From positions 1 through 18,992 of the forward strand of contig CAXPPN010000039.1 of NCBI GenBank assembly GCA_964219345.1: a stretch of 18,992 nucleotides of DNA. The letters are read 5' to 3'. Under the pieces are notes generated by a model. That model ran no database searches and was not told the DNA's origin. It saw only the letters and a program-made list of their open reading frames with translations. A program made the position numbers and the translations under genes. Below, piece by piece: positions 1 to 8,061 of this stretch; within the stretch, counting starts at the first letter, position 1; every line of letters starts with the position of its first letter. This DNA comes from UBA3537 sp964219345 (GTDB lineage: Bacteria > Bacteroidota > Bacteroidia > Flavobacteriales > Flavobacteriaceae).

Positions 1-1206
1 CAGCAACGGATTATGATTGCTATGGCCGTGGCCTGTAAACCAGATGTGTTGATTGCGGATGAGCCAACTACCGCTTTAGATGTAACTGTTCAAAATGAAA
101 TTATTGAACTGATTCAAGAGTTGCAAAAGGAAACACAAATGAGTGTTATTTTTATCAGTCACGATTTAGCATTAGTTTCTGAAATTGCACACAGAACAGT
201 GGTCATGTACAAAGGCAAAATTGTGGAACAAGGCGCTACAACATTAATTTTTAAAACCCCAAAAAATGAGTACACAAAAGCATTAATTGCTGCACGGCCA
301 TCTCTTAATGTACGTTTGAAAAAGCTCCCAACTGTTGAAGATGTTTTATCCAAAACAATGTCTTTAGAAAAAGTTTCAAAAAAAATCCGTAAAGAAAAAC
401 ATAAAGAACTCTATCGTAATCCGCCACTTTTAGAAGTGATTGATTTAGAAAAAATCTACTACTCTAAGGTTGGTGTTTTTAGTAAACAAACCGCTTTTAA
501 AGCCATAACCACTGTTAGTTTCAAACTTTATGAAGGAGAAACACTAGGATTAGTTGGCGAATCGGGATGCGGAAAATCTACTTTAGGGAAAGCTATTTTA
601 CAACTTAATAAAGCAACTTCAGGAACTATATTTTATAGAGGAAAAGATTTAAATAAAATGTCCCCAAAATCCATAAGAGCTTTAAGAAAAGAAATTCAAA
701 TTATTTTTCAAGATCCTTTTGCATCGCTCAATCCAAGGTTAACCGTTGGTGAAGCGATTTTAGAGCCAATGGCGGTACATAACCTTTACAACAATACTAA
801 TGAGCAAATACAAAAAGTAAAGTATCTTCTTGAAAAAGTAGGTTTAGACGCTTCTTCTTTTGATCGTTACCCTCATGAATTTTCTGGTGGCCAACGCCAA
901 CGTATTGGAATTGCAAGAACTATTGCCTTACAGCCAAAACTAATTGTGTGTGACGAGTCTGTTTCTGCGCTTGATATTTCTGTTCAAGCACAAGTTTTAA
1001 ACCTTTTAAATGCTTTGAAAGAGGAATTTAAATTTACTTATATTTTTATTTCTCACGACTTAGCAGTCGTAAAATATATGGCAGACCAGTTGTTGATTAT
1101 GAATCAAGGAAAAATTGTGGAACGTGGTGAAGCAGATGATATTTACAGTGCACCAAAAAATGCGTATACAAAACGACTTATCAACGCAATTCCAAAAGGT
1201 TTATAA
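1..1206 (+). CDS. Peptide-type ABC transporter, fused double ATPase (5' truncated by window)
   Basis: The open frame runs through base 1, so the gene begins outside the window. The first visible residues (QQRIMIAMA) are the end of the signature motif of ATPase domain 1, followed by Walker B (LIADEP) and the H-loop (FISHDLA). Numbered from the Met at base 13, a linker at about residues 95-140 leads to a complete second ATPase domain: Walker A GESGCGKST at about 182-190, Q-loop FQDPFASLNP at about 232-241, signature SGGQRQR at about 291-297, Walker B IVCDES and a second H-loop. Two domains in tandem in one chain match DppD-DppF/OppD-OppF fusions such as GsiA, which power uptake of di- or oligopeptides or glutathione at the inner membrane. 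The C-terminal segment with YTKRLINAIP is typical of this family. The substrate cannot be told from the ATPase. The stop overlaps the convergent scoB stop. Confidence 0.9.
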   Translation, partial: QQRIMIAMAVACKPDVLIADEPTTALDVTVQNEIIELIQELQKETQMSVIFISHDLALVSEIAHRTVVMYKGKIVEQGATTLIFKTPKNEYTKALIAARPSLNVRLKKLPTVEDVLSKTMSLEKVSKKIRKEKHKELYRNPPLLEVIDLEKIYYSKVGVFSKQTAFKAITTVSFKLYEGETLGLVGESGCGKSTLGKAILQLNKATSGTIFYRGKDLNKMSPKSIRALRKEIQIIFQDPFASLNPRLTVGEAILEPMAVHNLYNNTNEQIQKVKYLLEKVGLDASSFDRYPHEFSGGQRQRIGIARTIALQPKLIVCDESVSALDISVQAQVLNLLNALKEEFKFTYIFISHDLAVVKYMADQLLIMNQGKIVERGEADDIYSAPKNAYTKRLINAIPKGL

Positions 1207-1854
1207 TACCATTTCTGGGATATCCCCTTGAACAATAAGCTCCCCTTCCGTTGCTGCTTTAATTTCCTCCACAGTTACTCCTGGTGCACGTTCTAATAAC
1301 TTAAACCCTTGATTTGTAACTTCTATAACGGCTAAATTTGTGACTATTTTTTTGACACAATTTACACCAGTTAATGGCAGCCTACAGCGTTTCAAAAGTT
1401 TTGACTCACCTCGCTTATTGGTATGCATCATAGCTACAATAATGTTTTCTGCGCTAGCCACTAAATCCATTGCACCACCCATGCCTTTGACCAAGCGTCC
1501 TGGAATTTTCCAATTTGCAATATCTCCATTTTCTGCGACTTCCATAGCCCCTAAAATAGTTAAATCGACGTGTTGCCCACGAATCATTGAAAAACTCATG
1601 GCCGAGTCAAAATAACTTGCGCCATCCAAAGCCGTTATTGTTTGTTTTCCTGCGTTAATCAAATCGGCATCTTCCTCGCCCTCATATGGGAAAGGCCCCA
1701 TACCTAAAATTCCATTTTCGCTTTGAAACTCAACCTCTATATCTTCTCTAACAAAATTGGCGACAAGAGTTGGTATTCCAATGCCTAGATTGACATAATA
1801 TCCGTTTTTGACTTCTTTTGCAATGCGTTTTGCAATTCCGTTTTTGTCTAACAT
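1201..1854 (-). CDS. scoB: 3-oxoacid CoA-transferase subunit B
   Basis: This 217-residue protein is the beta subunit of succinyl-CoA:3-oxoacid CoA-transferase, which moves CoA between succinate and acetoacetate. The family's catalytic glutamate is visible in the SENGILG motif (Glu at about residue 46), after the glycine-rich NLGIGIPTL segment (22-30). GAMEVAENGDIANW and the later GMGGAMDL also fit family I CoA-transferase B subunits. Length is normal. It lies 11 bases downstream of scoA on the same strand, so the two are surely co-transcribed and form the A/B heteromer. Its stop codon shares six bases with the end of the convergent ABC transporter gene, leaving no room for a terminator between them. 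AtoA of acetate/acetoacetate CoA-transferase is a less likely alternative. Confidence 0.93.
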   Translation of the reverse strand: MLDKNGIAKRIAKEVKNGYYVNLGIGIPTLVANFVREDIEVEFQSENGILGMGPFPYEGEEDADLINAGKQTITALDGASYFDSAMSFSMIRGQHVDLTILGAMEVAENGDIANWKIPGRLVKGMGGAMDLVASAENIIVAMMHTNKRGESKLLKRCRLPLTGVNCVKKIVTNLAVIEVTNQGFKLLERAPGVTVEEIKAATEGELIVQGDIPEMVL

Positions 1855-1865
1855 AATGATCGATT

Positions 1866-2567
1866 TTAGGGTTTAGGTGTTAATGTTCTTTGTTCAATGC
1901 GTTTTTCATAATCCTTTCCTTGAAAGATCCGTTGAATAAATATTCCAGGAATATGAATTTGATTGGGATTTAAAGTTCCAACGGGGACTAATTCTTCGAC
2001 CTCAGCAACAGTAATTTTGGCAGCGCCACACATATTTGGATTAAAATTTCTTGCTGTTCCTTTAAAAATTAAATTCCCAGCAGCATCTCCTTTCCATGCT
2101 TTAACGAATGAAAAATCGGCCTTAAACGCATGTTCAAGAACATACATTTTTCCATCAAACTCTCGAGTTTCTTTTCCTTCTGCCACCTCTGTTCCAAAAC
2201 CTGCAGGAGTGTATATTGCTGGAAATCCGGCTTGAGCAGCTCTACAACGTTCGGCCAAAGTCCCTTGAGGAATGAGCTCTACATCCAATTCACTAGAGAG
2301 CATTTGGCGTTCAAATTCATCATTTTCTCCAACATAGGATGACACCATTTTTTTTATTTGATGCTTTTGTAGTAAAAGCCCAAGTCCAAAATCATCAACC
2401 CCAGCATTGTTAGAAATACATGTTAAATTTTTGACATTCATAGCAACAAGTTCGGAGATTGCATTTTCTGGAATACCACACAATCCAAACCCGCCCAATA
2501 GTAAAGTCATGCCACTTTCAACACCCTTTAAGGCTGCTTGTACATTATCTACTTGTTTATTTATCAT
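1866..2567 (-). CDS. scoA: 3-oxoacid CoA-transferase subunit A
   Basis: This 233-residue alpha subunit pairs with the downstream scoB product to make the cytoplasmic succinyl-CoA:acetoacetate CoA-transferase used in acetoacetate or ketone-body degradation. The diagnostic CoA-binding motif GGFGLCGIPEN is at about residues 25-35. SNNAG at about 52-56 and the long TPAGFGTEVAEGKE segment are standard for the A subunit. The ATG at 2567 sits 44 bases after the stop of the penicillin-binding protein gene, so readthrough from that gene is plausible. No promoter motif of the TAnnTTTG type stands out in the gap. The gap contains an imperfect hairpin without a T-tract. Confidence 0.93.
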   Translation of the reverse strand: MINKQVDNVQAALKGVESGMTLLLGGFGLCGIPENAISELVAMNVKNLTCISNNAGVDDFGLGLLLQKHQIKKMVSSYVGENDEFERQMLSSELDVELIPQGTLAERCRAAQAGFPAIYTPAGFGTEVAEGKETREFDGKMYVLEHAFKADFSFVKAWKGDAAGNLIFKGTARNFNPNMCGAAKITVAEVEELVPVGTLNPNQIHIPGIFIQRIFQGKDYEKRIEQRTLTPKP

Positions 2568-2611
2568 AATACTATTTTGAGATTATAAATTATTAAAAGT
2601 TTAGTTGTAAT

Positions 2612-4954
2612 CTAAAAGTCAATATCTGGTGTAATTTCTTGTTGTTCTAAAACATCGCCATCATCGTTTGATGTCATATTTTCACATTCTGTAACTATGG
2701 TTAGTTCTTCTGGTTTTTCAAATTCTTCTTTTGAAATTTCTAAATCTTCATTTTCATAACAGCCTTTCATATAATTGGCCCAAATAGGAAGTGCCATAGA
2801 AGCACCTTGCCCATAGGTAATTGTTTTAAAATGTGTTGCCCGATCTTCGCCTCCAACCCATACGCCAGTGACCAAATTGGGAACCATTCCCATAAACCAT
2901 CCGTCACTATGGTTTTGTGTTGTTCCTGTTTTCCCAGCAATGGGATTGTCAAACTCATAGGGATAACCTGTTATAATTTCTTTATATACGGCTTGATTTT
3001 TAGCGAAACTATGGCGTAAACGTTGTCCAGAGCCAAATTGGGTTACACCTTCCATTAAATTAACAACCACATAAGCAATTTCTTCACTTAAAACATCTTT
3101 GGTTTCTGGTGAAAACTGATACAATAATGTGCCGTTTTTGTCTTCAATATGAGTAACCATTACGGGCTTTGTATACACCCCTTTATTAGCGAAAGTTGAA
3201 TAGGCTGCAACCATTTCATAGACACTCAAATCTGGTGTTCCAAGTGCAATAGATGGAACAGCAGGAAGATTTTGTTCTACCCCCAAGTTTTTTGCTAAAT
3301 TGATAACAGGTTGTGGACCAATCTCATTCATCAATCTAGCAGTAATTGTATTTCTTGAATTTGCTAAGGCAGACTTTAGCGTTTCAAATCCAGAGTAATT
3401 TTTATTTGAGTTTTTTGGCGCCCATGGTTTCACATTCCCAAATTTATTGGCCGGAATTGTAATTTGTGCTTTTGGAAAAGTATCACATGGCGACAGGTGA
3501 AGTTGATCTATGGCTGCGGCATATACAAATGGCTTAAACGTCGAACCAACCTGTCGTTTGCCTTGTTTTACCATATCATACTGAAAATGTTTATAGTTAA
3601 AACCGCCAACCCAAGCTTTTACAAAACCCGTTTGAGGCTCCATAGACATCATCCCAGATCTTAAAAATGATTTATAATAACGCATAGAATCCATTGGAGT
3701 CATTACGGTATCAATTTCATTATTTTCTGCCGTCCAAGAGAATATTTTCATTTTTGTTGGCTTTTTAAATGACGCTACAATTTCCTCTACGGGCTTCTTT
3801 AAATCGTAACGCATTTTTCGCCAACGTTCCGATCGCTTCATTCCAATTTTTAATAGTTGGTCTATCTCCTCTTTTTCTAGGTCTAAAAATGGTGCTGTTC
3901 GATTTCTTCGTGGTGTATTTTGAACAAAAAATTCTGCTTGAAGTGCTTTCATGTGGTCTGTAACTGCAACTTCTGCAATAGATTGCATACGTGAATCAAG
4001 AGTTGTATAGACTTTTAAACCATCTTTATAGATATTATACTTTTCGCCATTGGGTTTTCTGTTTTCAGGTTGATTTACCCATTCTTTTAAAAATGTTTTT
4101 AAATAAGCCCTAAAATATGTTGCAATACCTTCTCTGTGTGACTCTGGTGAATAGTTTAAATCCAAGGGGGTTTGCTGTAATGAATCTTTAACTTGTTCTG
4201 AAATAAAATCATATTTGGCCATCTGTGCTAACACCACATTTCTACGGTTTTTTGTCCCAACCGGATTGCGTTTTGGTCTTGGATTGTACAAGGATGAGTT
4301 TTTGAACATCCCTACTAACATTGCCGATTCTTTTAGATCTAAAGCTGAAGGTTCTTTCCCAAAATAAATACGAGCTGCACTTCGGATGCCATCGGCGTTA
4401 TTCCCAAAATCATAGATATTAAAATATTGGGCAATAATTTCTTCTTTAGTGTATTGTTTTTCCAAGCGTGTAGCAATCACCCACTCTTTTATTTTTTGAG
4501 TAATTCGTCCAAGTGTATTTCTAGAGCCTTCGCCATGAAAAAGTTGTTTCGCCAGTTGCTGAGAAATGGTACTTGCTCCTCCACCTTTTCCAAGTTTAAA
4601 AAGCGCTCTTAATGTCCCTCTTGCATCAATGCCTGCGTGGTCAAAATAACGAATATCTTCTGTGGCAATTAAGGCATCAACCAAATGTTTTGGAAGTTCA
4701 TCAAAACCTATGGGAGTGCGGTTGTCTTCATAATAAAACTTGCCTAAGGTTTCGCCATCTGATGAAATAACTTCTGTGGCCAAATTTGTTCGAGGATTTT
4801 CTAAAACTGTATGGTCGGGCATGAATCCAAAAGCACCAAATGAGGCCAAAAGGAAAATGAATGGAATAAATAAAATCCCCACTAGAAATATCATCCAAAA
4901 CCAACGTTTTGGTTTTGAAAAATCTAATTTTGATATTGTTTTTTTCTTAGTCAT
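2612..4954 (-). CDS. Penicillin-binding protein 1A (bifunctional transglycosylase/transpeptidase)
   Basis: A 780-residue class A penicillin-binding protein that polymerises glycan strands and crosslinks peptides in the periplasm. After a short cytoplasmic tail there is one membrane anchor (about 18-44). The GT51 glycosyltransferase domain has its catalytic Glu99 in ATEDIRYFDHAG and the second motif GASTISQQLAKQLF (about 126-139). The transpeptidase domain carries STFK (Ser471 nucleophile), SRN (533-535) and KTGT (675-678). All catalytic motifs are intact. The acidic C-terminal tail (from about 735) is poorly conserved in appearance. It starts 13 bases after gldH and is probably in one operon with ricT and gldH. 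As I recall, PBP1A next to gldH is a recurrent flavobacterial arrangement. Confidence 0.95.
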   Translation of the reverse strand: MTKKKTISKLDFSKPKRWFWMIFLVGILFIPFIFLLASFGAFGFMPDHTVLENPRTNLATEVISSDGETLGKFYYEDNRTPIGFDELPKHLVDALIATEDIRYFDHAGIDARGTLRALFKLGKGGGASTISQQLAKQLFHGEGSRNTLGRITQKIKEWVIATRLEKQYTKEEIIAQYFNIYDFGNNADGIRSAARIYFGKEPSALDLKESAMLVGMFKNSSLYNPRPKRNPVGTKNRRNVVLAQMAKYDFISEQVKDSLQQTPLDLNYSPESHREGIATYFRAYLKTFLKEWVNQPENRKPNGEKYNIYKDGLKVYTTLDSRMQSIAEVAVTDHMKALQAEFFVQNTPRRNRTAPFLDLEKEEIDQLLKIGMKRSERWRKMRYDLKKPVEEIVASFKKPTKMKIFSWTAENNEIDTVMTPMDSMRYYKSFLRSGMMSMEPQTGFVKAWVGGFNYKHFQYDMVKQGKRQVGSTFKPFVYAAAIDQLHLSPCDTFPKAQITIPANKFGNVKPWAPKNSNKNYSGFETLKSALANSRNTITARLMNEIGPQPVINLAKNLGVEQNLPAVPSIALGTPDLSVYEMVAAYSTFANKGVYTKPVMVTHIEDKNGTLLYQFSPETKDVLSEEIAYVVVNLMEGVTQFGSGQRLRHSFAKNQAVYKEIITGYPYEFDNPIAGKTGTTQNHSDGWFMGMVPNLVTGVWVGGEDRATHFKTITYGQGASMALPIWANYMKGCYENEDLEISKEEFEKPEELTIVTECENMTSNDDGDVLEQQEITPDIDF

Positions 4955-4967
4955 AATAAATTATTTA

Positions 4968-5459
4968 CTATTCCAAGTCTTCTATACAAAACCCCACGTC
5001 CAAAACGCCCTCCAGAGCACTTATTCCCGAAACTTCATCGAATGCACGCATGGCATGGTTTATTGTTATGGTGTATTCTCCAACTTCCGAAAACACAAAA
5101 GGTGTTGCATGTCCTTTGTACCAAAGTTTATGTTCTTTTATAGCCATAAGTCCTCTGCCTAACATGGCACCATTTGGCAGAGCCATGGTATATTCTAAAG
5201 TGTCTTTTTCAATTTTCCCATTTGGATATTCTAAATCAACAATAAGAAATAAATTACTGTATTTATAGTCTTCAGACGTTCTTATTTTTATGTATAAGTT
5301 TTGATTTTGTAGCGTATCCCCAACTACAAAATTATAAGAAATAATTTGATTTTTATCCCAAATATTATCAACTGAGGTGTAGCGATCAAATGAGCTGTTT
5401 TGATTACACGATGTCATCAAAAAAAGAGCTAAAAATCCAAACCAAAATCTAGTTTGCAT
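4968..5459 (-). CDS. gldH: Gliding motility lipoprotein GldH
   Basis: GldH is an outer-membrane-associated lipoprotein required for flavobacterial gliding, a process tied to the type IX secretion apparatus. The start chosen here gives 163 residues, with a signal peptide MQTRFWFGFLALFLMTSC whose lipobox cysteine is residue 18. The mature part contains SYNFVVGDT, SNLFLIVDLEYPNGK, DTLEYTMALPNG and the GLMAIKEHKLWYK segment typical of the family. A longer reading from an ATG at 5501 (177 residues) would add 14 basic residues before the signal peptide and overlap ricT by 53 bases. The ATG at 5459 overlaps by 11 and gives a normal lipoprotein signal. Neither start has a clear Shine-Dalgarno sequence. 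It sits between ricT and the PBP1A gene. Confidence 0.88.
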   Translation of the reverse strand: MQTRFWFGFLALFLMTSCNQNSSFDRYTSVDNIWDKNQIISYNFVVGDTLQNQNLYIKIRTSEDYKYSNLFLIVDLEYPNGKIEKDTLEYTMALPNGAMLGRGLMAIKEHKLWYKGHATPFVFSEVGEYTITINHAMRAFDEVSGISALEGVLDVGFCIEDLE

Positions 5460-6654
5460 TTTTTTGAACTTTAGGTATTTTGTTGCTTTGGTTGTTTTCA
5501 TTTCGGGGTTTTCGATTGAAATGGCGCTTTTTATTTCTTTGCCTTTTATTTTTTTTCGGCTTATCGAAACGTGTTAAACTATCTTGTCCAACAACGTTTT
5601 CAAAATCTATTTTATTATCTATTGTGGCAGAAAGTTCAGCAGCATAATCCTCTAAGCTCGTTGCTTTTTCTCCAGACTTATTCAATGCGATAATCGCATT
5701 GGATTGTTCTGTTGTCAACTTAAACCAATTTATCCATTCGCCCTCGTAGGCGTACCACATTATTCCTTTAAATATGTCTGTTTTCTGACATACTGCAATA
5801 CCTTTTTCTGTTTTGAGTTTAATATTTGTTTTGGGGAATGACTTTAGAGCATCCAAATAAGCGTCTAACTCATAATTCAAACAGCATTTTAGTTTTCCAC
5901 ATTGGCCAGCTAATTTTAATGGATTTAAAGATAATTGCTGATAGCGTGCCGCAGAGGTACTTACAGATCTAAAATCTGTAAGCCATGTAGAGCAGCATAA
6001 TTCTCGACCACAAGAACCAATGCCTCCGAGTCGAGCAGCTTCTTGACGCAATCCAACTTGTTTCATTTCAATACGAATTCTAAATTCTCTTGCATACAAT
6101 TTGATGAGTTCCCGAAAATCAACACGCCCATCGGCAGTATAATAAAAAGTCGCTTTACTACCATCACCTTGAAACTCAATGTCTGAGATTTTCATATCAA
6201 GCCTCAAATCTATTGCAAATTGGCGCGCCTTGACTTGCATGGCTTCTTCTTTGTCTCTCGATTCAATCCATACATCAATATCTCTTTGTGAGGCTTTGCG
6301 ATAAATTTTAAAATTTTTATCTGGAGTTTCGGAGATTTTCTTGCGCTTCATCTGAACCTTTACAAGCTCCCCTGTAAGTGTAACCATTCCTATATCGTGC
6401 CCCGATTCAGCTTGAGTAGCCACAATATCTCCTATACTTAGGGTTAGATTTTCTGTGTTTTCGTAATAAAACTTACGGCCATTTTTAAAACGCACCTCCA
6501 CCCAATTGAAAGGTGTAGCATCATTAGGCAAGCTCATATTTGACAACCAATCAAAAACAGTCAGTTTGTTGCATGAATCTGTGCCGCAAGTTCCATTGTT
6601 TTTGCAGCCTTTTGGCTGACCACTTTTATTTGTTGCACAAGTTGCACACCCCAT
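5449..6654 (-). CDS. ricT: RicT/YaaT family PSP1-domain protein, cysteine-rich
   Basis: A 401-residue member of the PSP1/YaaT family. In Bacillus subtilis RicT joins RicA and RicF in an Fe-S-carrying complex that affects RNase Y-dependent mRNA processing and development; its role in Bacteroidota is not settled. The core includes GHDIGMVTLTGELV (about 85-98), KATFYYTADGRVDFREL (about 167-183), GSCGRELCC (213-221) and GQCGKLKCC (250-258), the last two being the conserved cysteine clusters. The N-terminus has five further cysteines (positions 3, 6, 17, 23, 28). The last 45 or so residues are Lys/Arg/Asn-rich and likely disordered or RNA-contacting. It is the first gene of a probable ricT-gldH-PBP1A operon, overlapping gldH. 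Confidence 0.88.
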   Translation of the reverse strand: MGCATCATNKSGQPKGCKNNGTCGTDSCNKLTVFDWLSNMSLPNDATPFNWVEVRFKNGRKFYYENTENLTLSIGDIVATQAESGHDIGMVTLTGELVKVQMKRKKISETPDKNFKIYRKASQRDIDVWIESRDKEEAMQVKARQFAIDLRLDMKISDIEFQGDGSKATFYYTADGRVDFRELIKLYAREFRIRIEMKQVGLRQEAARLGGIGSCGRELCCSTWLTDFRSVSTSAARYQQLSLNPLKLAGQCGKLKCCLNYELDAYLDALKSFPKTNIKLKTEKGIAVCQKTDIFKGIMWYAYEGEWINWFKLTTEQSNAIIALNKSGEKATSLEDYAAELSATIDNKIDFENVVGQDSLTRFDKPKKNKRQRNKKRHFNRKPRNENNQSNKIPKVQKNAN

Positions 6655-6755
6655 ACTTTTATCTTGAATTTGCTTGTGTAAAACACACGCAGTTGTTTGA
6701 ATTTAATTTATACGTAAATATAAACTTATTTAATAACTTAAAAAAGATTCAGCAC

Positions 6756-7850
6756 TTACAAAGATGTGTCTGACTTAGTTTTCGATTTTTTTTTAAGTGT
6801 ATCAAAAATGTTTCTAAGGTCTTTTTTGTAAGGTAAATGGTCCGCTCTACCTTTCTTAAAAATGTCATTACTATTCCCTTGACCTTTACGCAATGCTTTT
6901 TGTTCTTCATATGGTAATCGATTGATTTCCATACATTGTGTGGAGCAACAGTTTTCCATAGTTTCCTTACAGCTATCGCATTGAATAAAAAGTAAATGAC
7001 AAGCTTCATTAGCACAATTGACATGAATATCTGCAGGAGATCCACATTGATGACACTTTGCAATAACTTCATCAGATATTTTTTCTGCACGTCTTTGGTC
7101 AAAAACAAAGTTTTTCCCCAAAAATTTATTTTCGATCCCTAATGCATTGACTTGTCGGGCATAATTTATAATCCCTCCTTCTAGTTGGTATACATTTTTA
7201 AACCCTTTGTGCTTATAATATGCACTTGCTTTTTCACAACGAATTCCACCCGTACAATACATAACTAGCTTTTTGTTTTCCTTGTGTTCTTTTAGTTGAT
7301 CTTCAATTAAATCTAAAGAATCTCTAAATGTATCAACATCTGGTGTTACTGCATTTTTGAAGTGTCCTATTTCACTTTCATAATGATTTCTCATATCAAC
7401 TAAAACAGCATTTTCGTCCTCTATGAGTTCATTAAATTTAACCGCATTGACATGAGTTCCAATGTCTGTAACATCAAAAGTATCATCATTTAGTCCATCT
7501 GCAACAATTTTATCTCTCACTTTTACTTTGAGTTTTAAAAAGGAATACATGTCTTGCTCAATGGCAATATTTAGGCGGACATTTTCTAAAAATGAAATGG
7601 TGTCCAAATGCGTTTTAAAAATACCAAAATTTTCGGCTGGTACAGACAATTGTGCATTAATACCTTCTTGGGCAACATAAATTCGCCCAAGAACATCAAT
7701 ATCGTTCCAGAATAAAAATAAATGGTTTCTGAGTAGTTCAGGATTGCCTATTTTGGCATACTTGTAGAAAGAGATTGTAAGACGGTCTTTGCCGGCTTTT
7801 TTTATAAGTTCTGCTCTTTCATTATTGCTTAAGTTGTTGTACAGTTGCAT
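6756..7850 (-). CDS. trhO: Rhodanese-type tRNA uridine-34 hydroxylase TrhO
   Basis: TrhO (YceA) performs oxygen-dependent hydroxylation of uridine 34 in tRNA, a step toward 5-methoxyuridine or cmo5U. The 364-residue protein has the N-terminal UPF0176 acylphosphatase-like domain (about 24-115), a rhodanese domain (about 140-235) with active-site loop YCTGGIRC (Cys199) and EGGIINY, and a C-terminal cysteine-rich tail. That tail has Cys at 266, 269, 279, 284, 291, 294, 301, 302 and 306, arranged as CxxC-like pairs suggesting metal binding. Length matches the longer members of the family. It is divergent from recA, and ricT starts about 100 bases downstream on the same strand. A shifted reading frame of 119 codons inside its 3' half is a shadow. 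Confidence 0.92.
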   Translation of the reverse strand: MQLYNNLSNNERAELIKKAGKDRLTISFYKYAKIGNPELLRNHLFLFWNDIDVLGRIYVAQEGINAQLSVPAENFGIFKTHLDTISFLENVRLNIAIEQDMYSFLKLKVKVRDKIVADGLNDDTFDVTDIGTHVNAVKFNELIEDENAVLVDMRNHYESEIGHFKNAVTPDVDTFRDSLDLIEDQLKEHKENKKLVMYCTGGIRCEKASAYYKHKGFKNVYQLEGGIINYARQVNALGIENKFLGKNFVFDQRRAEKISDEVIAKCHQCGSPADIHVNCANEACHLLFIQCDSCKETMENCCSTQCMEINRLPYEEQKALRKGQGNSNDIFKKGRADHLPYKKDLRNIFDTLKKKSKTKSDTSL

Positions 7851-7886
7851 GCTATACTAGTGTTAAGTTAATGAATATTTGAGCTA

Positions 7887-7894
7887 CAAATGTA
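7887..7894 (-). promoter_or_regulatory. Candidate -7 box for trhO
   Basis: On the minus strand this reads TACATTTG, an exact match to the Bacteroidota -7 consensus TAnnTTTG, 36 bases before the trhO ATG. I find no TTG -33 element at the expected 17-23 base spacing; the nearest lies 28 bases away. The match is therefore partial. Confidence 0.4.
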
Positions 7895-7995
7895 ATATTT
7901 TTTATTGTTTAGAATAATCCGTCAACTTTTTTGGAGAAGATAATATTGAAAAAACAGTCTGACGAACGTTAAAATTGTACAAAAAGCAGTTTTTA

Positions 7996-8029
7996 TTTGT
8001 ATAGATTTTATAAAGAAATAGTATTTTAG
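7996..8029 (+). promoter_or_regulatory. Candidate recA promoter
   Basis: TTTG at 7996-7999 is followed after 22 bases by TATTTTAG at 8022-8029, a one-mismatch version of the Bacteroidota TAnnTTTG box. This would place transcription initiation near 8034-8036 with a leader of about 27 bases. I see no LexA-type operator. The region 7851-8061 between divergent trhO and recA otherwise shows nothing I recognise. Confidence 0.35.
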
Positions 8030-8061
8030 CAGGGCTAAATCAATCCTAAAAAATTTATAAA

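Noticed and set aside
955..966. Walker B of the second ATPase domain reads DES instead of the usual DEP
   Set aside because: The catalytic Asp-Glu pair is intact and, as far as I recall, this variant is common in Bacteroidota homologues; not evidence of inactivation.
2580..2613. Nine-pair hairpin between the PBP1A and scoA genes (AGATTATAA / TTGTAATCT)
   Set aside because: One pair is a G-T wobble, the loop is 16 bases and no T-tract follows in either direction, so it does not look like a terminator.
4740..5162. 140-codon plus-strand frame antisense to the PBP1A start and gldH end
   Set aside because: It crosses two well-supported genes on the other strand and shows no domain or signal peptide.
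6675..6687. TGTGT-AAA-ACACA inverted repeat upstream of ricT
   Set aside because: A five-pair stem with a three-base loop in AT-rich DNA is likely by chance, and no T-tract or promoter relation is visible.
6749..7108. 119-codon minus-strand frame overlapping the trhO 3' half
   Set aside because: It is a shifted frame of trhO, whose own frame shows intact rhodanese motifs and cysteine tail. The alternative has no recognisable domain.
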